The notes: generated from the sequence alone by a model not told the origin. A DNA stretch of 64,000 bases from Daphnia carinata (GCF_022539665.2 NC_081331.1:12742638-12806637), one strand, 5' to 3'. Shown: positions 1 to 11,827, numbered from the stretch's first letter. Numbers and translations: made by a program.

Positions 1-1961
1 AGGTAAGCCGGCCTTACTTTCAATACCATGGTAACACATCGCACTCGAAATTTTCACTGATTTTCTAACCGTTGGGGCAGATGATATTATTCAGGAAACC
101 GGTAACAAAAATGTAGTCGTCCGCCACCTTGACTTGGCATCCCTCAAGTCTGTCCGCAAGTTTGCAGCTGAAATTCTTAAGAGTGAACCTCGTCTGGACA
201 TCCTCATCAACAACGCCGGCTGCGCTACAATTGAGAAGAAACTAACTGAAGATGGATTAGAGTACCAAATGCAAAGCAATCACTTTGGTCACTTCTTGCT
301 AACCAATCTACTGTTAGGTAAGACTTGTCCGGTAGAAATCGCAAGTTAGTAGGCAAATATTCGGTGAAAGTAGACTTAAACAGTTGGATCGTATACAATG
401 TGTACATTATTTGATACGTTAATTGAAACTGAAGGATTGATCATCAAAACCGGGACTGCTCGTATTATCAACGTTAGCTCTGAAGCCCATAGGATGCCCA
501 ATCGCTTGAATTTGGACGATCTGACCTTTGATCGTGACCCAGCTGACAGCAAAATTCTCAGAATTTATGGTGTCACGAAGCTTTGCAACATTCTGTTTAG
601 CAAAGAACTGGCAAGAAAGCTCGAACCTTGTGGTGAATGGTTTTCATTACTATTTACGGCTCGATGAAAGAGTGTGTGCGTTATTCAACGGTGGAATGGA
701 ATGCCAAAGGCAACTGGTTTTCGTATCGAATCAGCATAAAATTGGCGCTTGAGCATGTTACTGTCAGCACTTCTATTCTTCTTCCTTCTTTTTTCATGTG
801 CCTTGTCCTCCTAGGATTGCTGAAAAAATCAGCCCCTTCCCGCATCATTCACGTTTCTTCCATGGCGCACGCTTTTACCAAGACGTTGGACTTGAATAAC
901 TTGAATTCGGAACTATCCTATAATACCGGCACAGTGTAGGCTATTAAATTGCCATTTTGTTCTGCGTGTCGCGAGTTTCTTTTTAATATGCACTATCATT
1001 TTTTTGTTAGATATTACTATTCCAAGTTGAGCCAAGTTCTTTGTACTCGACATCTCACACGTCTCCTTTCCAATTCCGGTAACGGCCAACAGCCAAATTT
1101 GCTTAAATCATAGAACAAAGTCAGATTTTCTATCACCCTACTCTACGACATTATGTTCGAAAGGCGTGACCGTGAACTGTTTACATCCTGGTGCTGTCCA
1201 AACTGAAATATTCCGCAACGCTCCTTCATGTAACATCAGCTCATTTAAATTATTGGCGCACCAATTTCTATTCGACCTCACACTGTGTTATTCCTTAATT
1301 CATTAGGGTTCCAGATGATAGCCGCCATCACTTTTCCTCTTTTCTTCAAGGTTCTTTTCGTTTTTTTCTTAGTTCGCTTCCGCTTCTTATTTTCATTCCA
1401 CTGATTGAGTAATTGCGCTTACTTCATTATCATCAAGCAAATGTTTTTAATTTCTAAATTGATCGTACTAATTTACGCCTGTATCTCCAGGTAAGAATAT
1501 AACTGTCAATTCTCTTCATCCGGGAGTCGTACATACCGAATTCGGTCGGTTCCTTCCTTATGAGGTTTTCAAGAAAATAATGACAGCCATTTCCCCCCTC
1601 TTCTCGAAGGTTGAGAGCGACTTATCAAGACACGCTTTTTCATTCTATTTGATTTTCTTAATTGATTCAATCGGTTGGTAAAACATGTGATTGTAAATCT
1701 TATTTTTAGTCGGCTAAAGAAGGAGCGCAGACCACAATTTACTTGGCTGTGGCTGACGAAGTCGCCAACGTTTCAGGAAAATATTTCTGCGATTGCAAGG
1801 TAAATGTTTCTATCGCAATTTGTATTGAAGATCATAACCGATGACTTTCTCGTCAGATCGCTAAAACCAGCAAATTGGCAAAGGATGCGGGACTAGCCAA
1901 AAAATTGTGGGAAGTCAGTGAAACGCTTGTTAAATTGAAGCCAGAAGAGCGACACTACTAA
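1..1961 (+). CDS. Retinol dehydrogenase 11/12/13-like short-chain dehydrogenase, 5' end outside window
   Basis: NAD(P)(H)-dependent SDR oxidoreductase of the retinol dehydrogenase 11-14 type; such enzymes reduce or oxidise retinoid and lipid aldehydes, usually at membranes. An upstream exon ends at base 2 (AG then GTAAG), so the TGxxxGIG cofactor exon lies outside. Readable exons: 81-317 (contains NNAG), 435-632 (NVSS and the catalytic Y-G-V-T-K), 1491-1609 (VNSLHPGVV), 1710-1799 and 1857-1961, ending PEERHY and TAA. Phases fit: 435-632 ends in phase 1 and joins GKNITV at 1491. A second version of the core lies between exons 435-632 and 1491-1609 (see the cassette entry). Family assignment is firm; substrate is unknown. 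Confidence 0.85.
815..1350 (+). other. Nested alternative exon block of the SDR gene (second catalytic core)
   Basis: Four short exons, 815-935, 1011-1078, 1164-1229 and 1307-1350, encode a second copy of the SDR core. In order they give LLKKSAPSRIIHVSS, the catalytic YYYSK, VTVNCLHPGAVQTE and FQMIAAITFPLFFK. The block lies inside the intron between exons 435-632 and 1491-1609 of the same gene. It starts on a phase-1 acceptor, as exon 435 does, and ends in phase 0, as exon 1491-1609 does. It could therefore replace those two exons between the shared 5' part and the shared exon at 1710. It could also be a relic of a tandem gene. No stop interrupts it. Confidence 0.65.
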
Positions 1962-2680
1962 TGATGGGGAATTAGGCCAAATAATTTTCTGAAATTAATA
2001 GCCAATAATACATCAACTGAAACAAATGAAGTCTTTGAGAGTGGTGTATTCTATAGTATTATGTTTGGATTGCCTACGGAATCAGTCATAAAGCGCTGGT
2101 TTGTATGTGAATATCATTCCTCTCGCTCCATCCGGTAGGAGTGACTTGACAGTCTTCTTAACATAGACGTTCTTCGAGATACAGACGCTATACTCAAGTG
2201 CTAGAAGATAAGATGTGCAAGCCAAAGTCATGGCCACCGCTACAGCCGATAAACAGCATATTTGTGGTCGGCCTCTATGACCCCCAAGATTATTTATCTT
2301 AACCAAAAATTTTCATGTTAACTGTTAACCCACACATAGGGGGCTTAAATTTCTAAGCTTAAACTACAAATAAGGGCATGATAAAAAAAAATTACACGCA
2401 TCAACCAAACCACCACTTCGGGCTTATTATTATTATCGGGCTAAAGAAATAAGCCTCCTAAATACGACAAACTAAACATGATATCCACTCAAAACTAAAA
2501 GAAGCATGAACATCGCAATTGTTTTGGTAGGTCATCATACGACAACACAGTTTTCACCTATTTCAATTTCAAGCCATTTTTTGCTATTGGATCGACTGTA
2601 ACATCAATATGATAGAAATTTCTTGATAGCGAAGCATGAGACAAATTGTAAAACGCGGTCCAATGGACAATTGACACATA
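1962..2680. other. Intergenic stretch between the SDR gene and the Gly-rich array
   Basis: No supported gene. The small frame at 2082-2306 on the minus strand has no recognisable features. Bases 2336-2470 hold copies of an AAGCCC/GGGCTT-type motif that recurs near 12.4 kb and 51.7 kb. Confidence 0.6.
2336..2470. repeat. Dispersed AAATAAGCCC-type repeat, copy 1
   Basis: GGGCTTAAATTT, GGGCTTATTATTATTATCGGGC and AAATAAGCC occur close together. The same vocabulary recurs at 12355-12460 and 51674-51720. This looks like a degenerate dispersed element; no ends or coding capacity are visible. Confidence 0.4.
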
Positions 2681-2807
2681 TTTATTGATTCAAATCATTT
2701 TCAACGTGGAGCATACATCAATGGAAGCGTCGTACGAACATAAATTCCCGAATTAGAGTATTAAGCGAGCAACGAGTTTCAGGTTTCAAACAGAAATTAG
2801 TAGAAAG

Positions 2808-3790
2808 TTAACCGTGGTAGTGGCCGTGTCCACCACCGAATCCACCGTGTCCATATCCGCCGTGATGTCCACCTCCGTAACCGCCATGGTGTCCACCTCC
2901 ATAGCCTCCGTGGTGATGGTGCCCACCTCCATAGCCTCCGTGATGATGGTGTCCACCTCCATACCCACCATAATGGCCACCGCCATATCCATGGTGATGT
3001 TGTTCGGCGCCCTCCTGATCGGCAATTTCAACAACTGGCTGAACGACCGCTACGGCTGGCTGGATTGCTTCAACAGATCTGCGTTTGCGTCCCCATCCGC
3101 CGAATCCATGGCTGTGCCCTCCTCCGTATCCACCATGGTGTCCGCCTCCATATCCACCGTGGTGTCCGCCTCCATATCCACCGTGATGCCCACCTCCATA
3201 GCCCCCGTGGTGATGATGTCCACCTCCATACCCACCATGATGGCCACCACCATATCCATGGTAATGTTGTTCGGCGGCTTCCTGGTCGGTAATCTCAACA
3301 ACTGGTTGGACGACCTCTACTGCTGGCTGGACGACTTCTACTGCTGGCTGAATTGCTTCAAGAGATCTGCGTTTGCGTCCCCATCCGCCGAATCCATGGC
3401 CGTGTCCGCCTCCGTGTCCGCCTCCGTATCCACTGTGGTGGCCGCCATGGTGCCCGCCTCCGTATCCACTATGATGGCCGCCATAGTGCCCGCCTCCGCC
3501 GTGGTGCCCACCGCCGTATCCGCCGTGATGTCCACCACCGTACCCACCATAATGTTGCTCGGCAACGTCTTGATCAGCGACGACAGCAACTGGTTGGCTT
3601 CCCTCTACTAATGGCTGGTTTTCCTCAACGGCTACGGCTAGCGCCACTAAGCTCGCCAAGACAATCTATGTAGATCACGTACATTGAAACAAAAAAGAAT
3701 GCTCAGTGAATTAAACTAAACTCAATAATAAAAATCCTAATTGTTTGACACTACTTGTTTACACAGCTGACAACTTACCACGAGTTTCAT
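2808..3790 (-). CDS. Secreted Gly/His/Tyr-rich precursor 1 with three modules
   Basis: Two coding exons: 3779-3790 (MKLV only) and 2808-3665, about 289 residues. The N-terminus MKLVIVLASLVALAVAVEE is a clear signal peptide. Then come three modules. Each has a Val/Gln/Pro-rich acidic spacer ending in (D/E)xxAEQH, followed by GYGGGHH repeats. They are separated by two WGRKRRS sites; the protein ends in HYHG. The basic sites look like proprotein-convertase sites, and the Gly before them could allow C-terminal amidation (inference). The His-rich repeats could bind metal. Poly(A) signal AATAAA at 2681-2686 (minus strand). First and largest member of the array. It could equally be a cuticle or antimicrobial protein; function is not known. 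Confidence 0.85.
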
Positions 3791-3873
3791 GATTGTGCTG
3801 TTGTTTTCTTGTTTGTTGCTCTACAGATGATGGAACTTATGAAACTGCTGCTGCTGTGTGTGTTGGACCAAGT

Positions 3874-3989
3874 CTTTTATACCGAAAGAAAACCCGCCTT
3901 TCATGCGCGTACGTGGTTTCATTCACTGCAAGACAAGTGGGCAAGACCCGTTACGGGTATTCGTCCAGAAAGTTTAAAGAAAACCTTGG
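3874..3989 (-). promoter_or_regulatory. Promoter of precursor 1
   Basis: TATAAAAG on the minus strand at 3874-3881, 84 bp from the ATG. A CCAAGGTTT element lies at 3981-3989, matching the YCAAGGYY site found upstream of most members of the array. Confidence 0.7.
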
Positions 3990-5895
3990 GGCTACACCAA
4001 ACCTCCGAGTAGATGATCAGCAGAAAAAAAAAATGGGAGAGAAAAACTTCCCTTTATCCGGATTAAAGTGGATATTCAAGTACAGAACACACGTGTGTTT
4101 AGAGTTTTTCGTTGTAAAAAAAAAACGTGCGTGCTACAAGGAGTCATCGACATGACGCCTGAAGCGGCCTTCTTTGCCGCGTTCGCATCCTACTCGCTTT
4201 CACTTGGTTTTTCCGAACATGTCGTAAGATTGAAACATTCGAGGGACTCAGATGAGTGATAGGATTGGCAGCGAAAAGATACCAATAAACCAATTTGAGG
4301 AGAAATTTGCCTTGCATAAGTTTGGGTTTTAATTCGCTGAGCAGCACATTGCGAAAAGATGCAGGGTGGTGGTGCGAAGTGATGTGAATCACTTCAATTG
4401 ATTACAGCGTGAATATTCGAAATTGATGAAAGCTGATATAAAGAAGGGAAAATCCCCAAACTGGATTTTCAGGTCGTTGGGTCCAAGCGACCAACAACAA
4501 TGAGTTATATTTTGATTTCGCAACGTCATCGACACCTTGTGAAAACCCCAGACCGTACAAGTCACCGATTTTAGAGTGTTTCTTTTTGTTTTTGAAACTT
4601 GATAGTTGAAATTATGCAACCATTAGCATATTAAACTAAAAATATCTCCGTAAAGCTAATAGAACATTTATGATACGCGTAATTCACAGCTTTTGTGGAT
4701 TCTTCAACAACTAACCAAATCAGTTTAACGTTTTAGAATTTTCTAAAACAATTTCAACAACACTTTTCAGTCTATTCTCCCACCAGGTGAATAGATAAAT
4801 CGTGTTCCGCAATGCTGACGACGGTATTAAATCATCCTTTGAAGGCCATAAACCGCTTGTGAAGAGTGAGCCATTCGTTTTGCAAATCAAAAGTCAGGGT
4901 GAATATTGAAAATGCTGTTTTCAAGGGCAAGAAAGGACAATATTGTAACACTCGATGAGTTTAGCTAAAAATAAAATGCGCCGCATCACGGGCTCTGAAT
5001 GGTATTGCATGACACAACACGGAAGTCGTGCAGAAGCTCACGATAAAACGTTGACTCAGGTAGTAAGCTATTTGTCTTCATTTAAGGACCATTGGCGTTT
5101 TTATTTAACTCGTCAACCAGAAAAAAAGATAAGGCAAAAGAGCCAGGCAATAGAAAAAAAGAAAGGTAAAATGAAAAGCAGTTGTTTTTTGGCCTTGAAT
5201 CCCAAGCTTTTATTCCTGTGATTAATTACGTGCATCTTATAGATAACGAAACAATAGTCTCTTGTCTAGGCCAAGACACAGCACTTAGACAATACAACAC
5301 TTTTGCATTTAAATCTCCTTTTTTAATTTGCAGGCAAACAAAAGCCTTTCAATAAAAAATTTTGGCTAAGACAATTAATAATACTTGCCTCGAAGAATCT
5401 GCAGTTCAGCTCCATTTAAATCAACGGCTGTTCCTTGCCTTTTTATTTTATTCTTCATGGCAGCAATTGTGTTGATGTTTGAAAACAAATGAATTTTCTT
5501 TGGTTCACATCAATTCAAACTCAAATCATCAAGGTGGCAATCTCAAGGTTAATGGCATGTGAACGAATTCTTTATCGTCGTGAGAAATAAATTTAACGTT
5601 GGCTACACAAAAAAGATCAGATCGTCTATTTATGTGCCGAATGATTGCCGCAAACGCCGCCGTAAACCATTTTCAAAGTGGGTGTGATTTTTAGTGCTGG
5701 GCTGCGGTGAATCGATCGGGAAAATGCTGCAGGCGACAATAAAAACCTGAAGAAAGCTAATTGCTGGATGATTTTGAGACATATTATGCCAAGCCAAGTT
5801 TGCTGTTATTGCCTTCCGATATAAAAATAGAGCTTTTGAACCAACTGTTGTTAGATTTTGAACAGCACAACGACGTCGTTGATACAACCCAATAC
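3990..5895. other. Intergenic stretch between precursors 1 and 2
   Basis: No supported gene. Several frames of 60-120 codons occur on both strands but lack family features, splice context or a promoter. An AATAAA for precursor 2 is at 5897-5902 (minus strand). Confidence 0.6.
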
Positions 5896-6050
5896 TTTAT
5901 TAAATCAAAATAATTCGTGATAACGATAACAACATGGTTTTACAGCCAACCTAAGATAACGCGCCATTTCGAAATACCTTCAAATGCTTGATAATAGCAG
6001 TTTAGAATAACAAGAACAATAAACATAAATTCGCATGAAGAAGGATTGCC

Positions 6051-6504
6051 TCAGCCATGATGGCCGAAACTACCATAACCACCATGTCCGCTATGCCCAC
6101 CATGCCCGCCATGATGTCCACCGTAGTGTCCGCGGCCTCCGTATCCTCCACGTCGATGTTCCGCAGTTTCTAAGTCAGCGACAACGGCATCGTCTTCAAC
6201 GGAGCGACGCTTACGACCCCAACCATAGTGTCCATGATATCCGCCCCGATATCCTCCATATCCGCCACGGTAGCCTCCATAACCGTGTCTGCGATGTTCG
6301 GCCACATCAAGATCAGCGGCCTCGACGACAACGTCTGCTTCTTCAACTGCTGCTGCGGCTAGCGCCATTAAACATACTAATGCGATCTGATGGAAATAAC
6401 ATGCAAACATAATACAAGTCAACGTCAGATAAACAATTCGCAGATTTAATTCTAATTTCTTGAATTTGAATGTAGGAAAAATGGAGTCTTACCACGACTT
6501 TCAT
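6051..6504 (-). CDS. Secreted Gly-rich precursor 2 (two modules)
   Basis: Exons 6493-6504 (MKVV) and 6051-6386 encode about 115 residues. The signal peptide is MKVVIALVCLMALAAAA. The first module is an acidic EEADVVVEAADLDVAEHRR stretch followed by GYGGYRGG repeats; it ends YGWGRKRRSVED. The second module repeats the acidic linker (ADLETAEHRR) and continues with Gly/His repeats to GSFGHHG. One tribasic site would release two Gly-rich peptides, the first ending in WG before RKRR, a typical amidation signal (inference). It is the shortest two-module member and the simplest form of the family. Confidence 0.87.
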
Positions 6505-6576
6505 GTTTGCTAATTTTCAAGTGTTGTTCTCAATTGCTGGGGTGGTGATGTATTTTACCACTGTGTTCATCAATCC

Positions 6577-6636
6577 CTTTTATACCGACCCATCGTCACG
6601 GATGCGTGCCCATCTGTACCTGTTTGGGAACCTTGA
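6577..6636 (-). promoter_or_regulatory. Promoter of precursor 2
   Basis: TATAAAAG at 6577-6584 (minus). CCGTGACGATG lies just upstream at 6591-6601, and TCAAGGTTC at 6628-6636. Confidence 0.7.
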
Positions 6637-6639
6637 GTA

Positions 6640-7430
6640 ATTGATATCGTCATTGGAATCGATAGAATCTCAGAACCACTTGTACAGGGGAAATTTAAAA
6701 CAAAAATCCCCTTGCCCCCTGAAAAGAAACTTGTTTTCTGCGTCGTAGGAAAAACACAATCCCTGAAAGGCATCAAAACTAAAGGTATTTAAAAAAACAG
6801 GCCAAAAAACAACAAACAAGTTTTCCTACGCCTCGTTACGAAAAACAAGTTTTTCTACGATTCATCTATAAAACAGAGATGTCATCAACGACCTCAAGTT
6901 AGCCAAACTGTTGCAATCACTTGCCTAAAGCGAAACTTATTCTCTCTCTCTGTTTCTTAATTTTGCTTATTTCTCATTACGAATAACACCGCTGTTCTGT
7001 TTGCTGCGAGGCTGTTGAGGTGGTGGTATGCAACTAATACTGAAATTACAGCCGTACTCCATTAAAACATTGCGCATATTTTTTCTGTTAAATTATGGAA
7101 TCCACATTTGTTGTCAATAGCAGGACGACAAGTAATTCTATTGTCCGTCGATTGTAAATGGATGTTTCATTCTGTGCCTTTCTTCCTTCTTATTTATTGT
7201 CTTTACAGTATAATGTGGAAGCGTACAGCACGCCTAGTGTGTAGTTTAAGAATTTATGAAAGCACTCCTAGTTTATACAGTTACAACTGTGATTTCAACA
7301 ATTCAATTATCTTTTGTCCACTGCTATAGAATATTGGCATTATAATATAGCCATTAGGAATTTTGCTGACGCTGCTATTGTTAAAATGAATGAAGAAACA
7401 AGGTAATGTTCAAAGCACCGAAACGACATG
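6640..7430. other. Intergenic stretch between precursors 2 and 3
   Basis: No gene seen. Contains two near-copies of an AAACAAGTTTT(C/T)CTACG phrase at about 6818-6860 and a short CT run near 6940. The AATAAA of precursor 3 is at about 7432-7437 (minus strand). Confidence 0.55.
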
Positions 7431-7622
7431 TTTATTGAATAAAAAAAACGCATTTTGTAATCGACCCATTTCACCTTACGTGTTGGTATAAAAAATGTTA
7501 GTTTTACTTTTGCCTTTAGATTGGATAACATGTAACAGCTCAGCAATATTAAAGGAAAGAGTATCCTTATTACGGAACGTAGTTACGTACTAAACTTAAC
7601 AACAATTTTAATTTTTCACATT

Positions 7623-8367
7623 TTAGCGTCCCCAACCATAACCTCCATAACCTCCATAACCTCCATAGCCACCGTAAGTAATGGGCCTATACCCATTGTA
7701 GCTACCATAACCATCGTAGTTACCGTAACCTCTATTGATACCATAGCCACCGTAACCACCGTAGGCTACATTATGATGCTCAGCGGTTTCTTGATCTACA
7801 ACGACGTCGTCTTCAACAGAGCGGCCTTTACGACTGTGTCCATTGTATCCGCTGTATCCTCCACGGCCACCATATCCAGCGTATCTTCGGCTTTCGGCTG
7901 CGTTAAGATCAGAGACATCCCGGACGATTGGTTCTGCATCCTCTACGATTGGCTGGTCTTCTCCAATTGAACGGCGTTTTCGGCCCCATCCACCATGTTG
8001 GCCGTATCCACTGTGTCCCCCATATCCGCCGTATCCACTATGTCCCCCATGTCCGCCGTATCCATTAGGACGTCCTCCGTATCCACCATATCCACTAGGA
8101 CGTCCACCGTATCCTCTGCTGTGGTGTTCTGCAGCATCCAGGTCTGTTACCTCACCGACTTCAGGTTTAGCCTTGTCCTCGGCTACGCATAGCGCCAGCA
8201 AGCAGGTCAGTACGATCTATAGTTGGATAGTGCAGCACGGAAATGAAATTTAGATTTGTTTAAGTAGGATATAGGCAAAAATACGTACACTTTGATTCGA
8301 AATGAGGTCTAACAGTAATCTTTTTGATATAAGTAAAGTGAGAATTAGATTTTACCACAAGTTTCAT
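7623..8367 (-). CDS. Secreted Gly-rich precursor 3 (three modules, one altered site)
   Basis: Exons 8356-8367 (MKLV) and 7623-8216 encode about 201 residues. Signal peptide MKLVIVLTCLLALCVAE, then an acidic linker (DLDAAEHH). GYGGRPSGYGG repeats follow, then the site GGWGRKRRSIGED. The second module begins VRDVSDLNAAESRR and ends at SRKGRSVED, where the tribasic core RKRR has become RKGR. The third module is GYGGYGI and GYGG repeats ending GGYGWGR and TAA. That end, Trp-Gly-Arg, again resembles a trimmed amidation signal. Module 2 is most like module 2 of precursor 7. Function unknown. Confidence 0.85.
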
Positions 8368-8436
8368 GGCTGTGAAGTCTTCTAGTGTTGTTCGCTGAGT
8401 GAGGGAAGAATTGTTGTGAATGGAACCCTGCCAGCG

Positions 8437-8461
8437 CTTTTATACGAATCCACCGTCACGG
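8437..8461 (-). promoter_or_regulatory. Promoter of precursor 3
   Basis: TATAAAAG at 8437-8444 and CCGTGACGGTG at 8451-8461 on the minus strand. A good YCAAGGYY site is not seen; only a weak TTCGAGGAC-like stretch lies near 8515. Confidence 0.65.
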
Positions 8462-8469
8462 CAAATGCA

Positions 8470-9360
8470 CCATCCGCTGTTGTTCGTATAAGTTTAGCAA
8501 AACAAATAACTAAGTCCTCGAACCAAAAACATGCTAAGGACAAATGCGGTATTCTTCTTTGGCCCGCCGGATCTCAATGACTCACCACTACCGCAATATC
8601 ACCCGTAAGTCAATATTGCTGAAGTGTACAAGTAAACGTTAGACGCAAGAAAACCCAATCTATTATAAAGCGATCACTCAGACACAGCTCGTCCTGTCAT
8701 AAAGTTGAAGTGGCTCCATTTTACAGCTGGATAACATTAAAATGTTGTGTTTTTTTATTAGACTAATGCCGCGTTTCAGAAAGTTCTTTTGGCAAACTGC
8801 GAAATGCGTTGCTATGCACTAAACGCAAAAAAGCACCCAGTACACGAAATAAATGCGTTGAATGAACATTCAACAAAGGTAAATGACCGCAAGTAATTGT
8901 ACGTCCGATGACCAAACGGGAATCCCGCGTTCAAAATTTTTCGTGGGATGAAAGTAACTTTTCTGAAGCGTTCAACCATGTGCACGAAAAAATAAAAAAT
9001 AAATAAAATAACGTTTAGCTTTCTGTCCGGATTGCTCCGGTTCTTACAATGCAGTCATCGGCCGTGAGTTGACTTCCGTGTAAGACATACGTTAAACCTT
9101 GAAATGTTTGTCTCTTGATCCGACCAATGGCAACAGACGAGGTTATTCAAGACGTAATTTCTGTTTTTAATTCGAAGAGAATCAAGATCGATGCTAGCCA
9201 TTACACTCACGAATCACAGATTTTCAGACTCTTCTTTCGTATCAAGTTTATAGAATGTAAATGTACGTGATTAATGAATGATTGACATAATTTTTTGAAT
9301 TTTCCCGAGTTCCAGTGTTCATATTCTATTATTCACTAAGAAAAACATGTGATAATAATG
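8470..9360. other. Intergenic stretch between precursors 3 and 4
   Basis: No supported gene or RNA. AT-rich toward 9300. Confidence 0.55.
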
Positions 9361-9529
9361 CTGTAATAAATTTATTAATCATTTCATACAGATTTCTCTT
9401 TTTTAAATTGTTATTAGAAGGGTGGAATCTTTGGCTTTTCTATGACGAAAAGCTTTATCCTAGTTGGAACAAAAATACCATCCACCGACAAAAAATGAAC
9501 ATCACTAATAAAACTTCAAATCATAGTTC

Positions 9530-10291
9530 TTATTTTCGACCATAATAATATCCACCATATCCACCTCTGCGCCCAAATACGTCACGATCAGGACCAGTGT
9601 AACTATGTCCTCCACGAAACCCAAATCTTCCACGACTAAAGCTACCGTCAAAATCTTTGAGGTAATACACGCGGACAACGCCAATACTATCAGAATCATT
9701 TGAATCGTCAGCATTGCTTTCGTAGGTTCCACGAAAATCTGGATCAGTTTCGGATCTGGTCGGGGTCCATTAGACGAAATGAATTTCCTTCTATATACTG
9801 GAGCTCCAGGCCAAGCCCTGTTGCTGCCACTGCCTATGTCTTAAACCATTCTGTTGAACTAACAAAATTCAATATTGATTTAGCAATCTTAAAATTACCA
9901 TTATTGGCTTCGTTACTGGCAGCAGGGGCGTCTTTATCGGCGATTTGGTAGACGTTATTGTCGACCGTGTTGACATCCGCATCAGTCTTTTGAACGATGG
10001 GATTAGGTCCGGTACGTTCTACTGGTTTCCACATAAAACAACATCGGTTTTATATTTTGTGTTAGTTTGCCGGTAAAGGGTTCCCGCATAATATAAATAA
10101 AATAAACTCTTATAGTTACCCAATTCGCGAGAAACTTTTGGTTTAATTCCGCCAATACTAGCAGCTCCCGCCAGTGCCAACAAGCACGCTAGGGCAATCT
10201 GGTCAATGATTACACATGGAGCAACAAAATGAATCAGAAATTGTTTAAATCGCTGAGAAAAATTCGAATGAAATATTACCAAAACTCTCAT
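9530..10291 (-). CDS. Divergent secreted member of the Gly-rich array (precursor 4)
   Basis: Four exons with consistent phases: 10280-10291 (MRVL), 10120-10198, 9899-10021 and 9530-9738, about 140 residues. The signal peptide is MRVLIALACLLALAGAAS. It keeps the family hallmark of an intron after codon 4. The middle is Asn/Asp/Ala-rich (TDADVNTVDNN, SNADDSNDSDS), unlike its neighbours. The Gly-rich part is short: SRGRFGFRGGHS, then DVFGRR and GGYGGYYYGRK before TAA. FGRR and a terminal GRK are classic dibasic amidation signals. The extra introns and loss of RKRRSVED mark it as the most diverged copy. Confidence 0.75.
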
Positions 10292-10379
10292 TGTAGTTCA
10301 GTCTGTGGTGGACCGTTGCTTATCGCAGAGAAAAGGCTTTTGAAACGTCTGTGCTTATCAACGGCAGTACTAGCGTGTA

Positions 10380-10386
10380 TTTTATA
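10380..10386 (-). promoter_or_regulatory. TATA box of precursor 4
   Basis: TATAAAA on the minus strand, 89 bp upstream of the ATG at 10291. The other shared elements are not evident here. Confidence 0.6.
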
Positions 10387-10389
10387 CAC

Positions 10390-11125
10390 AACTCGGAGCG
10401 CTACATAGCGCAGTTTGCTACGTGTTAGTTTTCCAAAAAGTATGACTAATTTACCACCTGTGGGTCAAGTACCTTGCTGACCTATATACAATAACCCTTT
10501 TCATTTGAAATATACCCCATTTTTCTGATATAATCTCTCGCTGTCTCTGCTAACCTTCTGATCGTACACACGCAATTTCTAGTTGGACGTGGCTCTATTG
10601 CCAACGTGAAACAAACAGGATGTTGGCACGGTGTACGTGACCTGCCCGACATGCAAATGAAATGGGGCACTATGTATATGTGTCGCAAGTGTGAACGAGA
10701 TCCGTGTCTCTGGCTACTGCGTCAGCATGCTATCCGTTGACACGTATGCTGTTCGAGATATTTCTAAAAAATGGAAACAGTAAAACATATGGTGAAACGT
10801 TCCTGTTACCCCGTCATTACTCCATGATCGTGACATTTCATTTGCGTGTCGGAGAGGTCCTTTACAACAAATGAAAATCCTGTTCGTTTCGCGTTGATAG
10901 AGTCACATGCAACTAGAAATGTCACGATGATTACCAGACGGCTACCACGACTACCCCATTAGCAGCCAGAAGTTGATGCAGCTGATGCCCGAGAATACGG
11001 TGCTGAATGTGGTATCCCCATGTCATACGAAGGATTGAGCATTTCGAGTGAAAGATGATATTTCTGGATCATACTGAAGCCGCTACAAGCATACAAGAAA
11101 AACTCAATGTTTAACGCGCTAATAT
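10390..11125. other. Intergenic stretch between precursors 4 and 5
   Basis: No gene recognised. Ends at the AATAAA (11127-11132, minus) of precursor 5. Confidence 0.55.
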
Positions 11126-11278
11126 TTTTATTGAACCAAAACAGTTGTTCAGGAAGTTGACATTAGCTTTTGGGATTTACGAAAACGCCTCGCAATATAA
11201 CGAATTAAACCACCATACCATAAAACACGGTTAACAATAACAGCAACAATTTGATGGAAGTCAAAGAAAAATTTTGCT

Positions 11279-11827
11279 TTAGCCGCGGTGGCCGCCGTAT
11301 CCACTATAACCTCCGTGTCCGCCATAACTTCCGTATCCACCATAACCTCCGTGTCCACCATAACTTCCGTGTCCGCCGTAGCTTCCACGTCCTCCATAGC
11401 CCCAACCTCCACGACGATGTTCAGCGGCTTCTAAGTCAGTAGCAAGGGCGTCGTCTTCAACCGAACGACGTTTACGGCCCCATCCGTGTCCACCATATCC
11501 TCCGTAACCACCTCGATGTCCTCCGCCATACCCTCCGTATCCCCCTCGATATCCTCCGCCATAACCTCCGTATCCACTAGGCCGGCCTCCGTAGTATCCG
11601 CTTCTGTGGTGTTCGGCAGCGTCTAGATCAGCTACCTGGACGACTACATCAGCCTCATCAACGGCGGCGGCTAGTGCCATTAGGCACGCTAATGCGATCT
11701 AATTTAATTGGTTCACACAATAGCTTTATTAAATTGAAAGTCCTTTCACTATCTTCAGAAAATTATCTTAAACTACATATAATCACTATTCAAATGAAAA
11801 GAAATTATTTCTTACCACGACTTTCAT
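11279..11827 (-). CDS. Secreted Gly-rich precursor 5 (two modules)
   Basis: Exons 11816-11827 (MKVV) and 11279-11698 encode about 143 residues. Signal peptide MKVVIALACLMALAAAV, then the acidic stretch DEADVVVQVADLDAAEHH. GYGG and GGYRGGYGG repeats follow, then HGWGRKRRSVEDD. The second acidic linker is ATDLEAAEHRRG, followed by GSYGGHG repeats ending GGHRG. It is closely paired with precursor 6 in sequence and promoter, and more loosely with precursor 2. Expected to be secreted and cut at RKRR; biological role unknown. Confidence 0.87.

Noticed and set aside
2814-3611. 265-codon plus-strand frame rich in Val/Ser/Thr/Met
   Set aside because: It is the antisense shadow of the GYGG/GGH repeats of precursor 1. 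The same kind of frame appears opposite every member of the array, with no start context, promoter or family match.
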